Source: Paenibacillus nuruki | GTDB lineage: Bacteria; Bacillota; Bacilli; Paenibacillales; Paenibacillaceae | Direction of reading: 5' to 3' | Length of the DNA: 64,000 nucleotides | Assembly (NCBI RefSeq): GCF_001721045.1 | Contig: NZ_MDER01000025.1 | Location: 82,635-146,634 of the forward strand | Part shown: positions 1-7,316 of the stretch, one piece after another | How positions within the stretch are numbered: position 1 is the stretch's first letter | How the letters are laid out: each line of letters opens with the position of its first letter | Made by a program: the position numbers and the translations under genes | Notes under the pieces: model-generated | The model's input: only the letters and a program-made list of their open reading frames with translations | Database searches by the model: none | Told to the model about the DNA's origin: nothing

Positions 1-10
1 CATGCACTCA

Positions 11-46
11 AAAAAAAGCCTCCAATGAATCACTGGAGGCTTTTTT
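11..46 (-). terminator. Rho-independent terminator after the PBP1A gene
   Basis: The arms AAGCCTCCA and TGGAGGCTT enclose a 9-base loop and are flanked by A-runs on the left and T-runs on the right. The hairpin can therefore work in both directions. It lies 11 bases beyond the stop codon of the penicillin-binding protein gene. Confidence 0.9.
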
Positions 47-56
47 GAGCGCCTAT

Positions 57-2684
57 TTACGGTGTAGTAGGTGGCGTTGTTGTCTGTGGTGCAGTTGTTG
101 TTCCTTCGGTTGTTCCTGCTGCTGGATCTGTTGTTGTTCCCGGTGTTGTTGGTTCAGGAGTGGTTGGCGTTGTTGCTCCATTTTGTCCACTATTTGTACC
201 ACTATCTGGTGGTGTTGTCCCCGTATCAGGTGGAACAGTGCCTTGATCTGTATTCGGATCTGTAGGTGTTGTTCCTGTTCCTTGGTCAGTTCCTGTCCCT
301 GTATCGGTACCCGGTACTTCTTCCCCTGTTGGTGGAGTTGTCGGTTCACCTTCTGGTGGAACCACACCATCCTCAGGATTTTCTTCTGGCTCTACAGGAG
401 TCTCTGTAGCTTCATCGACTGTAATCTGAACCGTATCTGAAGCATCAGATTGCGATCCATCTTTCATCGTTGCTGTTACATAATACTCGTAAGTCTGTCC
501 AGGTGCTGCTGCGCTATCTTGTGCAGAAGTGTCGCTTAACCCACTAGATATCGCAGTAAATTGACCATCTGTACTGCCTTTACGATAAACCGTATATGAA
601 CTTGCATTTGCTAAAGCTTTCCAAGATAAAGCGACCACTTGATTGTCTTTATCGTAAGAAGCAGACATGCCTGTTACCGCAGATACTTCCGGTTCCGGTT
701 CTTCCTCTACCGGCTGTTCTACAGGAGCACTTGGTGTAGGAGCTTCAAACTGTTGTACAGGATATCCTTCAAGCGAAGGTCCCATTACAGCTGCAAACAT
801 AGCTGCTGCCATACCACTACTTTGATTCAACAAATGCGTACGGTCTGGCTTGTCATAACCCATCCATACCGCAGCTGTCCATTCTTTGGTGTATCCTACA
901 AACCAAGCATCGCGGTTCGCACTGCTTCTGAACCCATCAATACCATGCTGAGTTGTACCGGTTTTACCTGCTACAGGACGGTTAATTTGAGCACGTTTAC
1001 CTGTACCGTCATTAACAACATCTTGCAACATTTGAGTCATTTCATTCGCTGTCTGCTTGCTCATCACTTGAGAAGAATCAGCTTTGTTTTTATAAATTTC
1101 ATCGCCGCCACTATCGACTATACTTTTCACAGCATACGCAGGAGTGTATGTTCCTCCGTCTGCAAATGTACGATAAGCTTGAGCCATTTCTAACGTATTC
1201 GTTCCTGTACTTAGTCCACCTAATGCCAGTGCTAAGTTACGATCTTGATCGGTCAACGAGAATCCAACCGATTTGGCAAAAGAGAGCCCTTTATCGATAC
1301 CGATCTGATTCAGTGTCCATACCGCAGGGATATTAATCGAATCTTGAATCGCTTCATCCATCGTTACTGTAGATGTGTATCCATGTAAGTTGGTCGGGCA
1401 ATAATTGCCAAAACACTGCTTTTCATTACTAAGCAATGAATTCGGTGTAAATGTACCTGATTCTAGCGCAGGAGCATACGAAATAATCGGTTTGAATGCC
1501 GAACCCGGCTGTCTACGGCTAGTAACACGACTGAAGTTACCTGTATTGTAGTTACGTCCACCTAATAAAGCGACAATACCTGCGGTATCGTTATTGACGA
1601 TAACCATCGATCCTTGTACAGGTACATCATCTGCACTTTTTTCGAAGAGCTCGTTATTTTTGAAAGAGGTCTCCAAATTCTGTTGAGCTTTAGCATCCAT
1701 CGTTGTGTAGATTTTATATCCACCACGGTTCAGATCATCCGATGTTAAGCCTGTTACATCTTCTGCTTCTTGCATCGCATATTCAATAAATGCTTCATAG
1801 TTTTTGTCTTTATCTTTGTTTTGAGAATTATACGCATAATCTACTGCTGCGGCTTCTTTGGCTTCAGCTTGCGTAATATACCCTTGATCTGCCATCAATT
1901 GAAGTACCACTCCACGACGTTCCTTGGATAGATCAGGATTCGATTGTGGGTTATAACGTGATGGAGCTTTAGGTAAACCTGCCAGCGTAGCAATCTGCCA
2001 CACTTTTAATTTGTTCAGATCGGTCACACCAAAATAAGTCTCTGATGCTTCTTTGATCCCATACGCACCTTTACCAAAGAATATACGATTAAGATACGTT
2101 GTAATAATTTCTTCTTTAGTCATTTTGCGCTCAATCGCTAAAGCAATCGATAATTCAGTTGCTTTACGGAAAAACGTTTTGTCATCATTCAAAAATACGT
2201 TTTTAGCTAATTGCTGTGTAATCGTACTTCCGCCTTCTACAGCAGAGCGTGCCACGATATCGCGCACAGCTGCACGACCAATTGACCAGATGTCTACACC
2301 CTGATGTTCAAAAAAGCGACGATCTTCTGTTGCTACAAAAGCATCCACAAGCAACTTCGGAATTTCATCGTATTTTACAGGGTCCCCTGTCCTTACAGAA
2401 CGTTCTTGAATCAATGTGCCGTTACGATCAAAGATTTGTGTAGGGCCGTTTATAGCCAATTTATTGATGTTTTGTTGATAGATTTTTTCGCCACTCACCA
2501 TAATAAACATATAACCGGCTAGTGCACAAAATACGCCTAAAGCAGCGACAATAAACAATGTCCAAAAGACACGTTTACCTGTTATTTTCTTCTTTTTCTT
2601 TTTGGGTGTTGGCTTGGACTGTCCCGGTCTTGTTCTTGTTTCCGGCTTACTTTTGTCACTGCGGGATAGCTGCTGTCTTGGCAT
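57..2684 (-). CDS. Class A penicillin-binding protein (PBP1A-like) with fibronectin-like domain and Pro/Thr tail
   Basis: Bifunctional cell-wall synthase that polymerises lipid II and cross-links the stem peptides at the outer face of the membrane. The basic cytoplasmic N-terminus (a run of six Lys) precedes one membrane anchor at about residues 38-64. The glycosyltransferase domain shows EDRRFFEHQG with the catalytic Glu and GGSTITQQLAKN. The transpeptidase domain shows SAFK (nucleophile Ser), SIN and KTGTT. A fibronectin type III-like domain and a roughly 120-residue tail rich in Pro, Thr, Gly and acidic residues follow. The start at 2684 (MPRQQ) was chosen because GGGAG lies just upstream, whereas the longer frame starting at 2732 has no ribosome binding site. 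The first 16 codons of the open frame are thus probably untranslated. The protein is about 875 residues, long for the family because of the C-terminal extension. Function is near certain; the gene name is not. Confidence 0.93.
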   Translation of the reverse strand: MPRQQLSRSDKSKPETRTRPGQSKPTPKKKKKKITGKRVFWTLFIVAALGVFCALAGYMFIMVSGEKIYQQNINKLAINGPTQIFDRNGTLIQERSVRTGDPVKYDEIPKLLVDAFVATEDRRFFEHQGVDIWSIGRAAVRDIVARSAVEGGSTITQQLAKNVFLNDDKTFFRKATELSIALAIERKMTKEEIITTYLNRIFFGKGAYGIKEASETYFGVTDLNKLKVWQIATLAGLPKAPSRYNPQSNPDLSKERRGVVLQLMADQGYITQAEAKEAAAVDYAYNSQNKDKDKNYEAFIEYAMQEAEDVTGLTSDDLNRGGYKIYTTMDAKAQQNLETSFKNNELFEKSADDVPVQGSMVIVNNDTAGIVALLGGRNYNTGNFSRVTSRRQPGSAFKPIISYAPALESGTFTPNSLLSNEKQCFGNYCPTNLHGYTSTVTMDEAIQDSINIPAVWTLNQIGIDKGLSFAKSVGFSLTDQDRNLALALGGLSTGTNTLEMAQAYRTFADGGTYTPAYAVKSIVDSGGDEIYKNKADSSQVMSKQTANEMTQMLQDVVNDGTGKRAQINRPVAGKTGTTQHGIDGFRSSANRDAWFVGYTKEWTAAVWMGYDKPDRTHLLNQSSGMAAAMFAAVMGPSLEGYPVQQFEAPTPSAPVEQPVEEEPEPEVSAVTGMSASYDKDNQVVALSWKALANASSYTVYRKGSTDGQFTAISSGLSDTSAQDSAAAPGQTYEYYVTATMKDGSQSDASDTVQITVDEATETPVEPEENPEDGVVPPEGEPTTPPTGEEVPGTDTGTGTDQGTGTTPTDPNTDQGTVPPDTGTTPPDSGTNSGQNGATTPTTPEPTTPGTTTDPAAGTTEGTTTAPQTTTPPTTP

Positions 2685-2789
2685 TTTTCGTTCTGACTCC
2701 CTTTCAGTAAAACAATTTGCATCATTTATCAATCAAATGATTTGAAATATAGATGGCTTGCTGTGGTGTCTAACCTTAGAAAGAAAAGA

Positions 2790-2810
2790 ACAACCTATAG
2801 AACAGGTTGT
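2790..2810 (-). terminator. Terminator after hfq
   Basis: ACAACCT and AGGTTGT form a 7-bp stem with a 7-base loop. On the minus strand the stem is followed by a pyrimidine-rich TTCTTTTCTTTC run. It separates hfq from the penicillin-binding protein gene. Confidence 0.65.
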
Positions 2811-2867
2811 CCGATTCTTTGTCCTATAGTTAGACGATGTTTGAGCATAAAAAGTTTCATTTAAATG

Positions 2868-3107
2868 TTAGTTATCGCTTTGATTATCCGGCATTAGGGA
2901 TACGTTACGTGATGGTGTAAATGTAGATACAGCATGTTTGTAAATCATTTGCTGACGTCCATCGCTATCCACCATAATGGTAAAGTTATCAAAAGCTTTG
3001 ATCGTACCACGAATTTGAAAACCATTGACCAGATAAACAGTCACTGGAATATTTTCCTTACGCAATTGATTTAGAAACGTATCTTGAATATTAATAGACT
3101 TATTCAT
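2868..3107 (-). CDS. hfq: RNA chaperone Hfq
   Basis: Small Sm-like protein (79 residues) that forms a hexameric ring and binds A/U-rich RNA. The Sm1 segment [13 protein letters not shown] and the Sm2 segment IYKHAVSTF are both present, and FDNFTIMV lies between them. The start at 3107 ([15 protein letters not shown]) fits the known Hfq N-terminus and has a GGGGG ribosome binding site 8 bases upstream. The longer frame would start on a TTG that overlaps this site. The position directly downstream of miaA is the classical miaA-hfq arrangement. A 7-bp terminator follows the gene. Confidence 0.97.
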   Translation of the reverse strand: MNKSINIQDTFLNQLRKENIPVTVYLVNGFQIRGTIKAFDNFTIMVDSDGRQQMIYKHAVSTFTPSRNVSLMPDNQSDN

Positions 3108-3192
3108 TAGCCGTACCCCCAAGTGATTATTAATTCAGCATTGATAAATGCTCAATTCATGTAAGAATGTAATCTCAGTGTAATCAATGATA

Positions 3193-4170
3193 TTAGGTTG
3201 TTGATGTATATTCCATATCCGCAGGGAATGTTCCTGCTATGATATTCTGAACTTCACGGGTGTGTTCGTCGCTTCTGTCCACATCGCTAACATCAACCCA
3301 ATGAATATTATTCATATGACGGAACCAGGAAAGCTGTCTTTTTGCAAAACGGCGTGTATCCCGTTTGAGCAGTACCACTGCTTCTTGAAGCGATACATGA
3401 CCTGCAAGATGAGCAGCAATCTCTTTGTATCCTAGCCCCTGCATTGCGACCATTCCGGGGGTATACCCTTGATTCAAAAGGTTTCTTACCTCTTCAACCA
3501 GCCCTTCTTCTAGCATCTGGTCTATACGGGCTTCAATACGTTTATATAGCATTTCCCTATCCATTGTCAAACCTACAAAGCATAATTCATAAGGAGATTG
3601 CTTATTTTGTCCGGATAATTGATCGGAAAGTTTGACTCCTGTCATATGATACACTTCCAGAGCGCGAATAACACGTCTTTGGTCGTTGGGATGCAATCGT
3701 TTGGCAGAAGGAGGATCAATCTCTGCTAGACGGTCATGGAGCGCTTGAGCACCATGTTCTTCAGCATACGCCGCTTGTTCTTGACGGAATGCTTCATCTG
3801 CGCCATTTTCACTAAATTCAAATTCAAAACACACAGACTCGATATACAATCCTGTTCCTCCCACGATAAAAGGAAGATTTCCGCGGGCTGTAATTTCTGG
3901 AATCAATTTTCGGCAACGTTGCTGAAATTCTGCTACTGAAAATGATTCTTGTGGATCATGAATATTAATTAAATGGTGAGGAATACCTTGCATTTCTTCC
4001 GGTTTGATTTTGGCTGTCCCAATATCCATACCACGGTAGACCTGCATGGAATCACCTGAAATAATTTCACAGCCAAATAATTTGGCAATTTCTATACTGA
4101 TTCCAGTTTTGCCAACAGCTGTTGGACCCATTAGGACCAGTAACCTTGGCTTTTTAACCGCTTGGGTCAT
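3193..4170 (-). CDS. miaA: tRNA dimethylallyltransferase MiaA
   Basis: Adds the dimethylallyl group to N6 of A37 in tRNAs that read UNN codons. The P-loop MGPTAVGKT is near the N-terminus, followed by GDSMQVYRGMDIGTAK, the signature of DMAPP:tRNA transferases, and GGTGLYIES. The length (325 residues) is normal. Its ATG overlaps the stop of the upstream methyltransferase gene by four bases (ATGA), so the two are translationally coupled. hfq follows 85 bases downstream. Confidence 0.97.
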   Translation of the reverse strand: MTQAVKKPRLLVLMGPTAVGKTGISIEIAKLFGCEIISGDSMQVYRGMDIGTAKIKPEEMQGIPHHLINIHDPQESFSVAEFQQRCRKLIPEITARGNLPFIVGGTGLYIESVCFEFEFSENGADEAFRQEQAAYAEEHGAQALHDRLAEIDPPSAKRLHPNDQRRVIRALEVYHMTGVKLSDQLSGQNKQSPYELCFVGLTMDREMLYKRIEARIDQMLEEGLVEEVRNLLNQGYTPGMVAMQGLGYKEIAAHLAGHVSLQEAVVLLKRDTRRFAKRQLSWFRHMNNIHWVDVSDVDRSDEHTREVQNIIAGTFPADMEYTSTT

Positions 4171-4955
4171 GGATAAATCACTCCGTATTCAATTTTTGAT
4201 GTTTTGCGTTGTATTCGTTTAAATCCAAGTCGTTCATATTCTGGACTATCCCATTTTTCTTTAAGCAAAACCGATTTACGAGCGACACGAATCGCTTGTT
4301 GAACGGCTTCTTCACTCAGCGCATTATTGTTGGAAAATCCTCTTAAAGGTGCAATCGCAGCTGATTGCTGAACTGCTTCACGAAACATAGGATCAAAATA
4401 GATCACATCTACACTTTTGTCAGGTTGCTCTCTCAGATACGTTAGATGATCTTGCGGAATCACTTCGATTCTACGCATAGCTTCATTCACAGGTGCTAAC
4501 GCTGTGACATGACTACGCAATCCTTCGGTTAACAATGCTGCAAGAGGTAACGAGCTTTCTAATGATACTACTTTGCCCTTCTCACCTGCATACATGGAAA
4601 AGACAAGTGAATCGGAACCCAATCCAGCCGTACAATCGATCACCTGATCTCCAGGCTCAATCAGCGAGTGAGTGATCATAGGATCTGCTTCCCCTTTAAG
4701 CAATCGTTTGGCTCTGACATAAGCCATACTGGGGTGAAACTGCATAATAGGTTCCCCTGGACGCATAATTCTCACTTCTTGCTCGACCAGTACAATAAAT
4801 TCAGTCTCCTTGTACTTAGCCGCAAGCTTGGGAATAGAATGTCCAGCTCGTTCAATATAAGGAACAGCGAATTCTGCTGCCAGCTGTTTGGCACGCTGGA
4901 TCGTATAGTTTGCAGCATCATCGCCAGTTGTAATCATCATTCGGTTATTCTCCAT
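4167..4955 (-). CDS. RsmJ-like class I SAM-dependent methyltransferase
   Basis: 262-residue methyltransferase that resembles the RsmJ/YhiQ family (16S rRNA guanine-N2 methyltransferase in enterobacteria). The SAM-binding motif DCTAGLGSDSLVF is at about residue 108, an acidic end of beta-2 (SLES) follows, and the DVIYFDPMF motif sits near residue 183, as in RsmJ (DxxYxDPM). Coupling to miaA, another RNA-modifying enzyme, and proximity to mutSL support a housekeeping nucleic-acid role. The family call is good. The exact rRNA target cannot be deduced, because the Bacillales members are distant from E. coli RsmJ. Confidence 0.8.
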   Translation of the reverse strand: MENNRMMITTGDDAANYTIQRAKQLAAEFAVPYIERAGHSIPKLAAKYKETEFIVLVEQEVRIMRPGEPIMQFHPSMAYVRAKRLLKGEADPMITHSLIEPGDQVIDCTAGLGSDSLVFSMYAGEKGKVVSLESSLPLAALLTEGLRSHVTALAPVNEAMRRIEVIPQDHLTYLREQPDKSVDVIYFDPMFREAVQQSAAIAPLRGFSNNNALSEEAVQQAIRVARKSVLLKEKWDSPEYERLGFKRIQRKTSKIEYGVIYP

Positions 4956-4981
4956 TCTAGTGCTTCCCTATAAAGCGCGAC

Positions 4982-5022
4982 TTCTTCTAGATAAATAGAA
5001 GAATGATTTTGCGAAGCAAAAT
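4982..5022. repeat. Two adjacent perfect inverted repeats in the mutL-methyltransferase gap
   Basis: TTCTTCTA-6-TAGAAGAA (4982-5003) is followed three bases later by ATTTTGC-GAA-GCAAAAT (5006-5022). Both lie in the 152-base gap between the mutL stop and the methyltransferase start, in the leader of the latter. Neither is followed by a clear T-run, so they look more like mRNA processing or stability structures than simple terminators. A third, imperfect hairpin lies near 5041-5071. Confidence 0.45.
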
Positions 5023-5107
5023 ATCTTACACTAACATACATACTCTATCTATTATTTGGGATAGAGGTATTTCTAGTTATTGTATGCCATAATACCATAA
5101 CTCTGTG

Positions 5108-7261
5108 TTACATCACACGTTTGAACATTTTTTCCAAGTCATACGATGAAAAAGAAACAACGATAGGACGCCCGTGTGGACAGGTATACGGCTGACGACA
5201 TGTAGCCAGACGATCCAATAACGATTGTGCTTCTGCTTCCGTTAATTTTTGATTGGCTTTGATCGAAGCTTTGCATGAACAGAGGGTAGAAGCTTGCTCT
5301 CGTAACTTCGCTAGATCAATCGCTCGTTCACTAAGCACCCATTCTGCCATTTCTTCAATCACTTGTTGCTCTTCGCCTTTTGGTAACCAATAAGGATACG
5401 CAGTTACACGAAAAGTCTGACCCCCAAAATGCTCTAAATAGACACCTACCCGTTCAAACCAGTGCAACCGATCTTTAAGCTTGTTCGCTTCTGCTAACGT
5501 AAATTCAAGTGTAATCGGTAATAGTAATTCTTGCGATACTTCTTCAGGACGACCGAATTTCTCATAATAAAATTCATAATTAATCCGTTCATGTGCCGCA
5601 TGCTGATCAATTAGAAATAATCCTTCATCATTTTGTGCAACCAGATAAGTACCATGATGCTGACCAATCAAGTTCATATCTGGAAATTGAGGAATCTCTG
5701 GTTCTTCAGCAGTGCCATACAGCATTTCAGCATTAAATGGACGTTGGTTAGTATTGTTATAGTTGCTTCGTTGCTGTGGCGATCTTGCAGACGAACCAGA
5801 AGTATTTTTAGATGGTGCCGCAGTACTTTTAGCATATTGAGCAGTCTGACTTTGTTCCTGAATTTGTGGAGCCGATTCAGCATGTACCGGAGCTGTATAA
5901 GCAGGTAATGAAAGAGACGGCTGAACAGGATTAGACTGAACATCTTTAGGCTGCGTTGTAGAGTCATTAGGACTCGCTGGTACTTTTTGCGCTTCTGTTA
6001 CAGGTGATGTGATAGGTTGTTCCTTTTTCTTATACGTTATCTGTTGTTCATTTGAAACAGCAGGTAAATGAGTTGTCGATTCTGGTGGCAAATCTGCATC
6101 GGTAAATGGCGGAATATACGGTGCATCCAGATCGCCTAATTCAGTTGAAAGTTGATTGGTTTTTTCCGGTTCAAGGTATTCTACAGGTGCTTTGCTGAAA
6201 TTAAATTGTTCTTGAATAATCGATTCACTATTACCACGCTTAATCGTCTGCTTGGTCGCATGTGGAATCAATATTTCTTTACGCAACGTCTGCCGAATCG
6301 CTTCTTCGACAAACAACATTAATTCCGCTTCTTTACTAAAACGCACTTCCATTTTGGAAGGATGCACATTCACATCTACTAATGAAGGATGCATCGTCAA
6401 TTGTAGCACCGCTAACGGATAACGATTAATAGGTAGCAATGTATGATAAGCACGCAAAATAGCTTGATTGACGGCATAATTACGAATATAACGACCATTT
6501 ACTACAATCGACATTGCATTACGACTTGATTTAGCAATTTCAGGTCGCCCAATATATCCGCCAATCTGATAATCCAGATTTTCACCTTCTAATGGCAAAA
6601 CCATTTTGGCGGCTGAAGTCCCATAGACTGCCGCAATCACCTGAAGCATATCGCCTGTTCCGGGCGTCTGAAGCAACAGATTGCCATTATGCCGAAACGT
6701 AAACGCAATCTCTGGATGAGCTAAAGACATCCGGTACATTACATCTGAGATATGTCCAAGTTCCGTCTGAACAGTTTTCATATATTTTAATCGTGCTGGC
6801 GTATTATAAAATAACGAATTCACACGAAAATCAGTTCCACGTGGCGCAGCTTCGTCTTCGTTGACTTTAAGTGTCCCACCTTCAATCAATAGACGTCTGC
6901 CTGCACCATCATCTGTAGCGCTTGATAACAATTCGACTTTGGATACAGCAGCAATACTCGGTAAAGCTTCACCACGGAAGCCTAGACTTGTGATTTGATA
7001 GAGATCACGATCATCAACAAGTTTACTTGTAGCATGACGGTAAAAAGCAGTCTCACAGTCGTCTGCGGCGATCCCTTGCCCGTTATCTTGTACACGAATA
7101 TATTCAAGTCCACCTTCACCAATATGCACATCGATCCGACTAGACTGAGCATCTATTGCATTTTCAACCAACTCTTTAACCACTGAAGCTGGACGTTCGA
7201 CCACTTCACCTGCCGCAATCTGGTTAGCGATATGTTCATCCAATACACGTATTTGACCCAT
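5108..7261 (-). CDS. mutL: DNA mismatch repair protein MutL
   Basis: Couples mismatch recognition by MutS to strand incision. The N-terminal GHKL ATPase shows IAAGEVVERPASVVKEL, ENAIDA, DNGQGI and GFRGEAL. A long low-complexity linker (about residues 360-520, rich in Pro, Gln, Ser and Thr) joins it to the C-terminal dimerisation/nuclease domain. That domain carries DQHAAHERINYE, the metal-binding endonuclease motif of MutL from bacteria without MutH, and CPHGRP near the end. The length of 717 residues is slightly above the usual 620-650 because of the linker. The start is ATG after a GGAGG ribosome binding site. It lies 55 bases after mutS and is probably cotranscribed with it. Confidence 0.97.
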   Translation of the reverse strand: MGQIRVLDEHIANQIAAGEVVERPASVVKELVENAIDAQSSRIDVHIGEGGLEYIRVQDNGQGIAADDCETAFYRHATSKLVDDRDLYQITSLGFRGEALPSIAAVSKVELLSSATDDGAGRRLLIEGGTLKVNEDEAAPRGTDFRVNSLFYNTPARLKYMKTVQTELGHISDVMYRMSLAHPEIAFTFRHNGNLLLQTPGTGDMLQVIAAVYGTSAAKMVLPLEGENLDYQIGGYIGRPEIAKSSRNAMSIVVNGRYIRNYAVNQAILRAYHTLLPINRYPLAVLQLTMHPSLVDVNVHPSKMEVRFSKEAELMLFVEEAIRQTLRKEILIPHATKQTIKRGNSESIIQEQFNFSKAPVEYLEPEKTNQLSTELGDLDAPYIPPFTDADLPPESTTHLPAVSNEQQITYKKKEQPITSPVTEAQKVPASPNDSTTQPKDVQSNPVQPSLSLPAYTAPVHAESAPQIQEQSQTAQYAKSTAAPSKNTSGSSARSPQQRSNYNNTNQRPFNAEMLYGTAEEPEIPQFPDMNLIGQHHGTYLVAQNDEGLFLIDQHAAHERINYEFYYEKFGRPEEVSQELLLPITLEFTLAEANKLKDRLHWFERVGVYLEHFGGQTFRVTAYPYWLPKGEEQQVIEEMAEWVLSERAIDLAKLREQASTLCSCKASIKANQKLTEAEAQSLLDRLATCRQPYTCPHGRPIVVSFSSYDLEKMFKRVM

Positions 7262-7316
7262 ATTTATTTCCTCCTTCCATATTCCATTTCTTATCCATTA
7301 TCGTTACTCCATTACA

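Noticed and set aside
45..440. Cys-rich 131-residue plus-strand frame at the left edge
   Set aside because: It is the antisense of the repetitive Pro/Thr tail of the penicillin-binding protein. The Cys/Trp richness comes from the ACC/CCA-type codons read backward, and it has no ribosome binding site.
2684..2732. 16-codon N-terminal extension of the PBP1A frame
   Set aside because: No ribosome binding site is upstream of 2732, whereas GGGAG precedes the ATG at 2684, and the latter gives the usual basic start.
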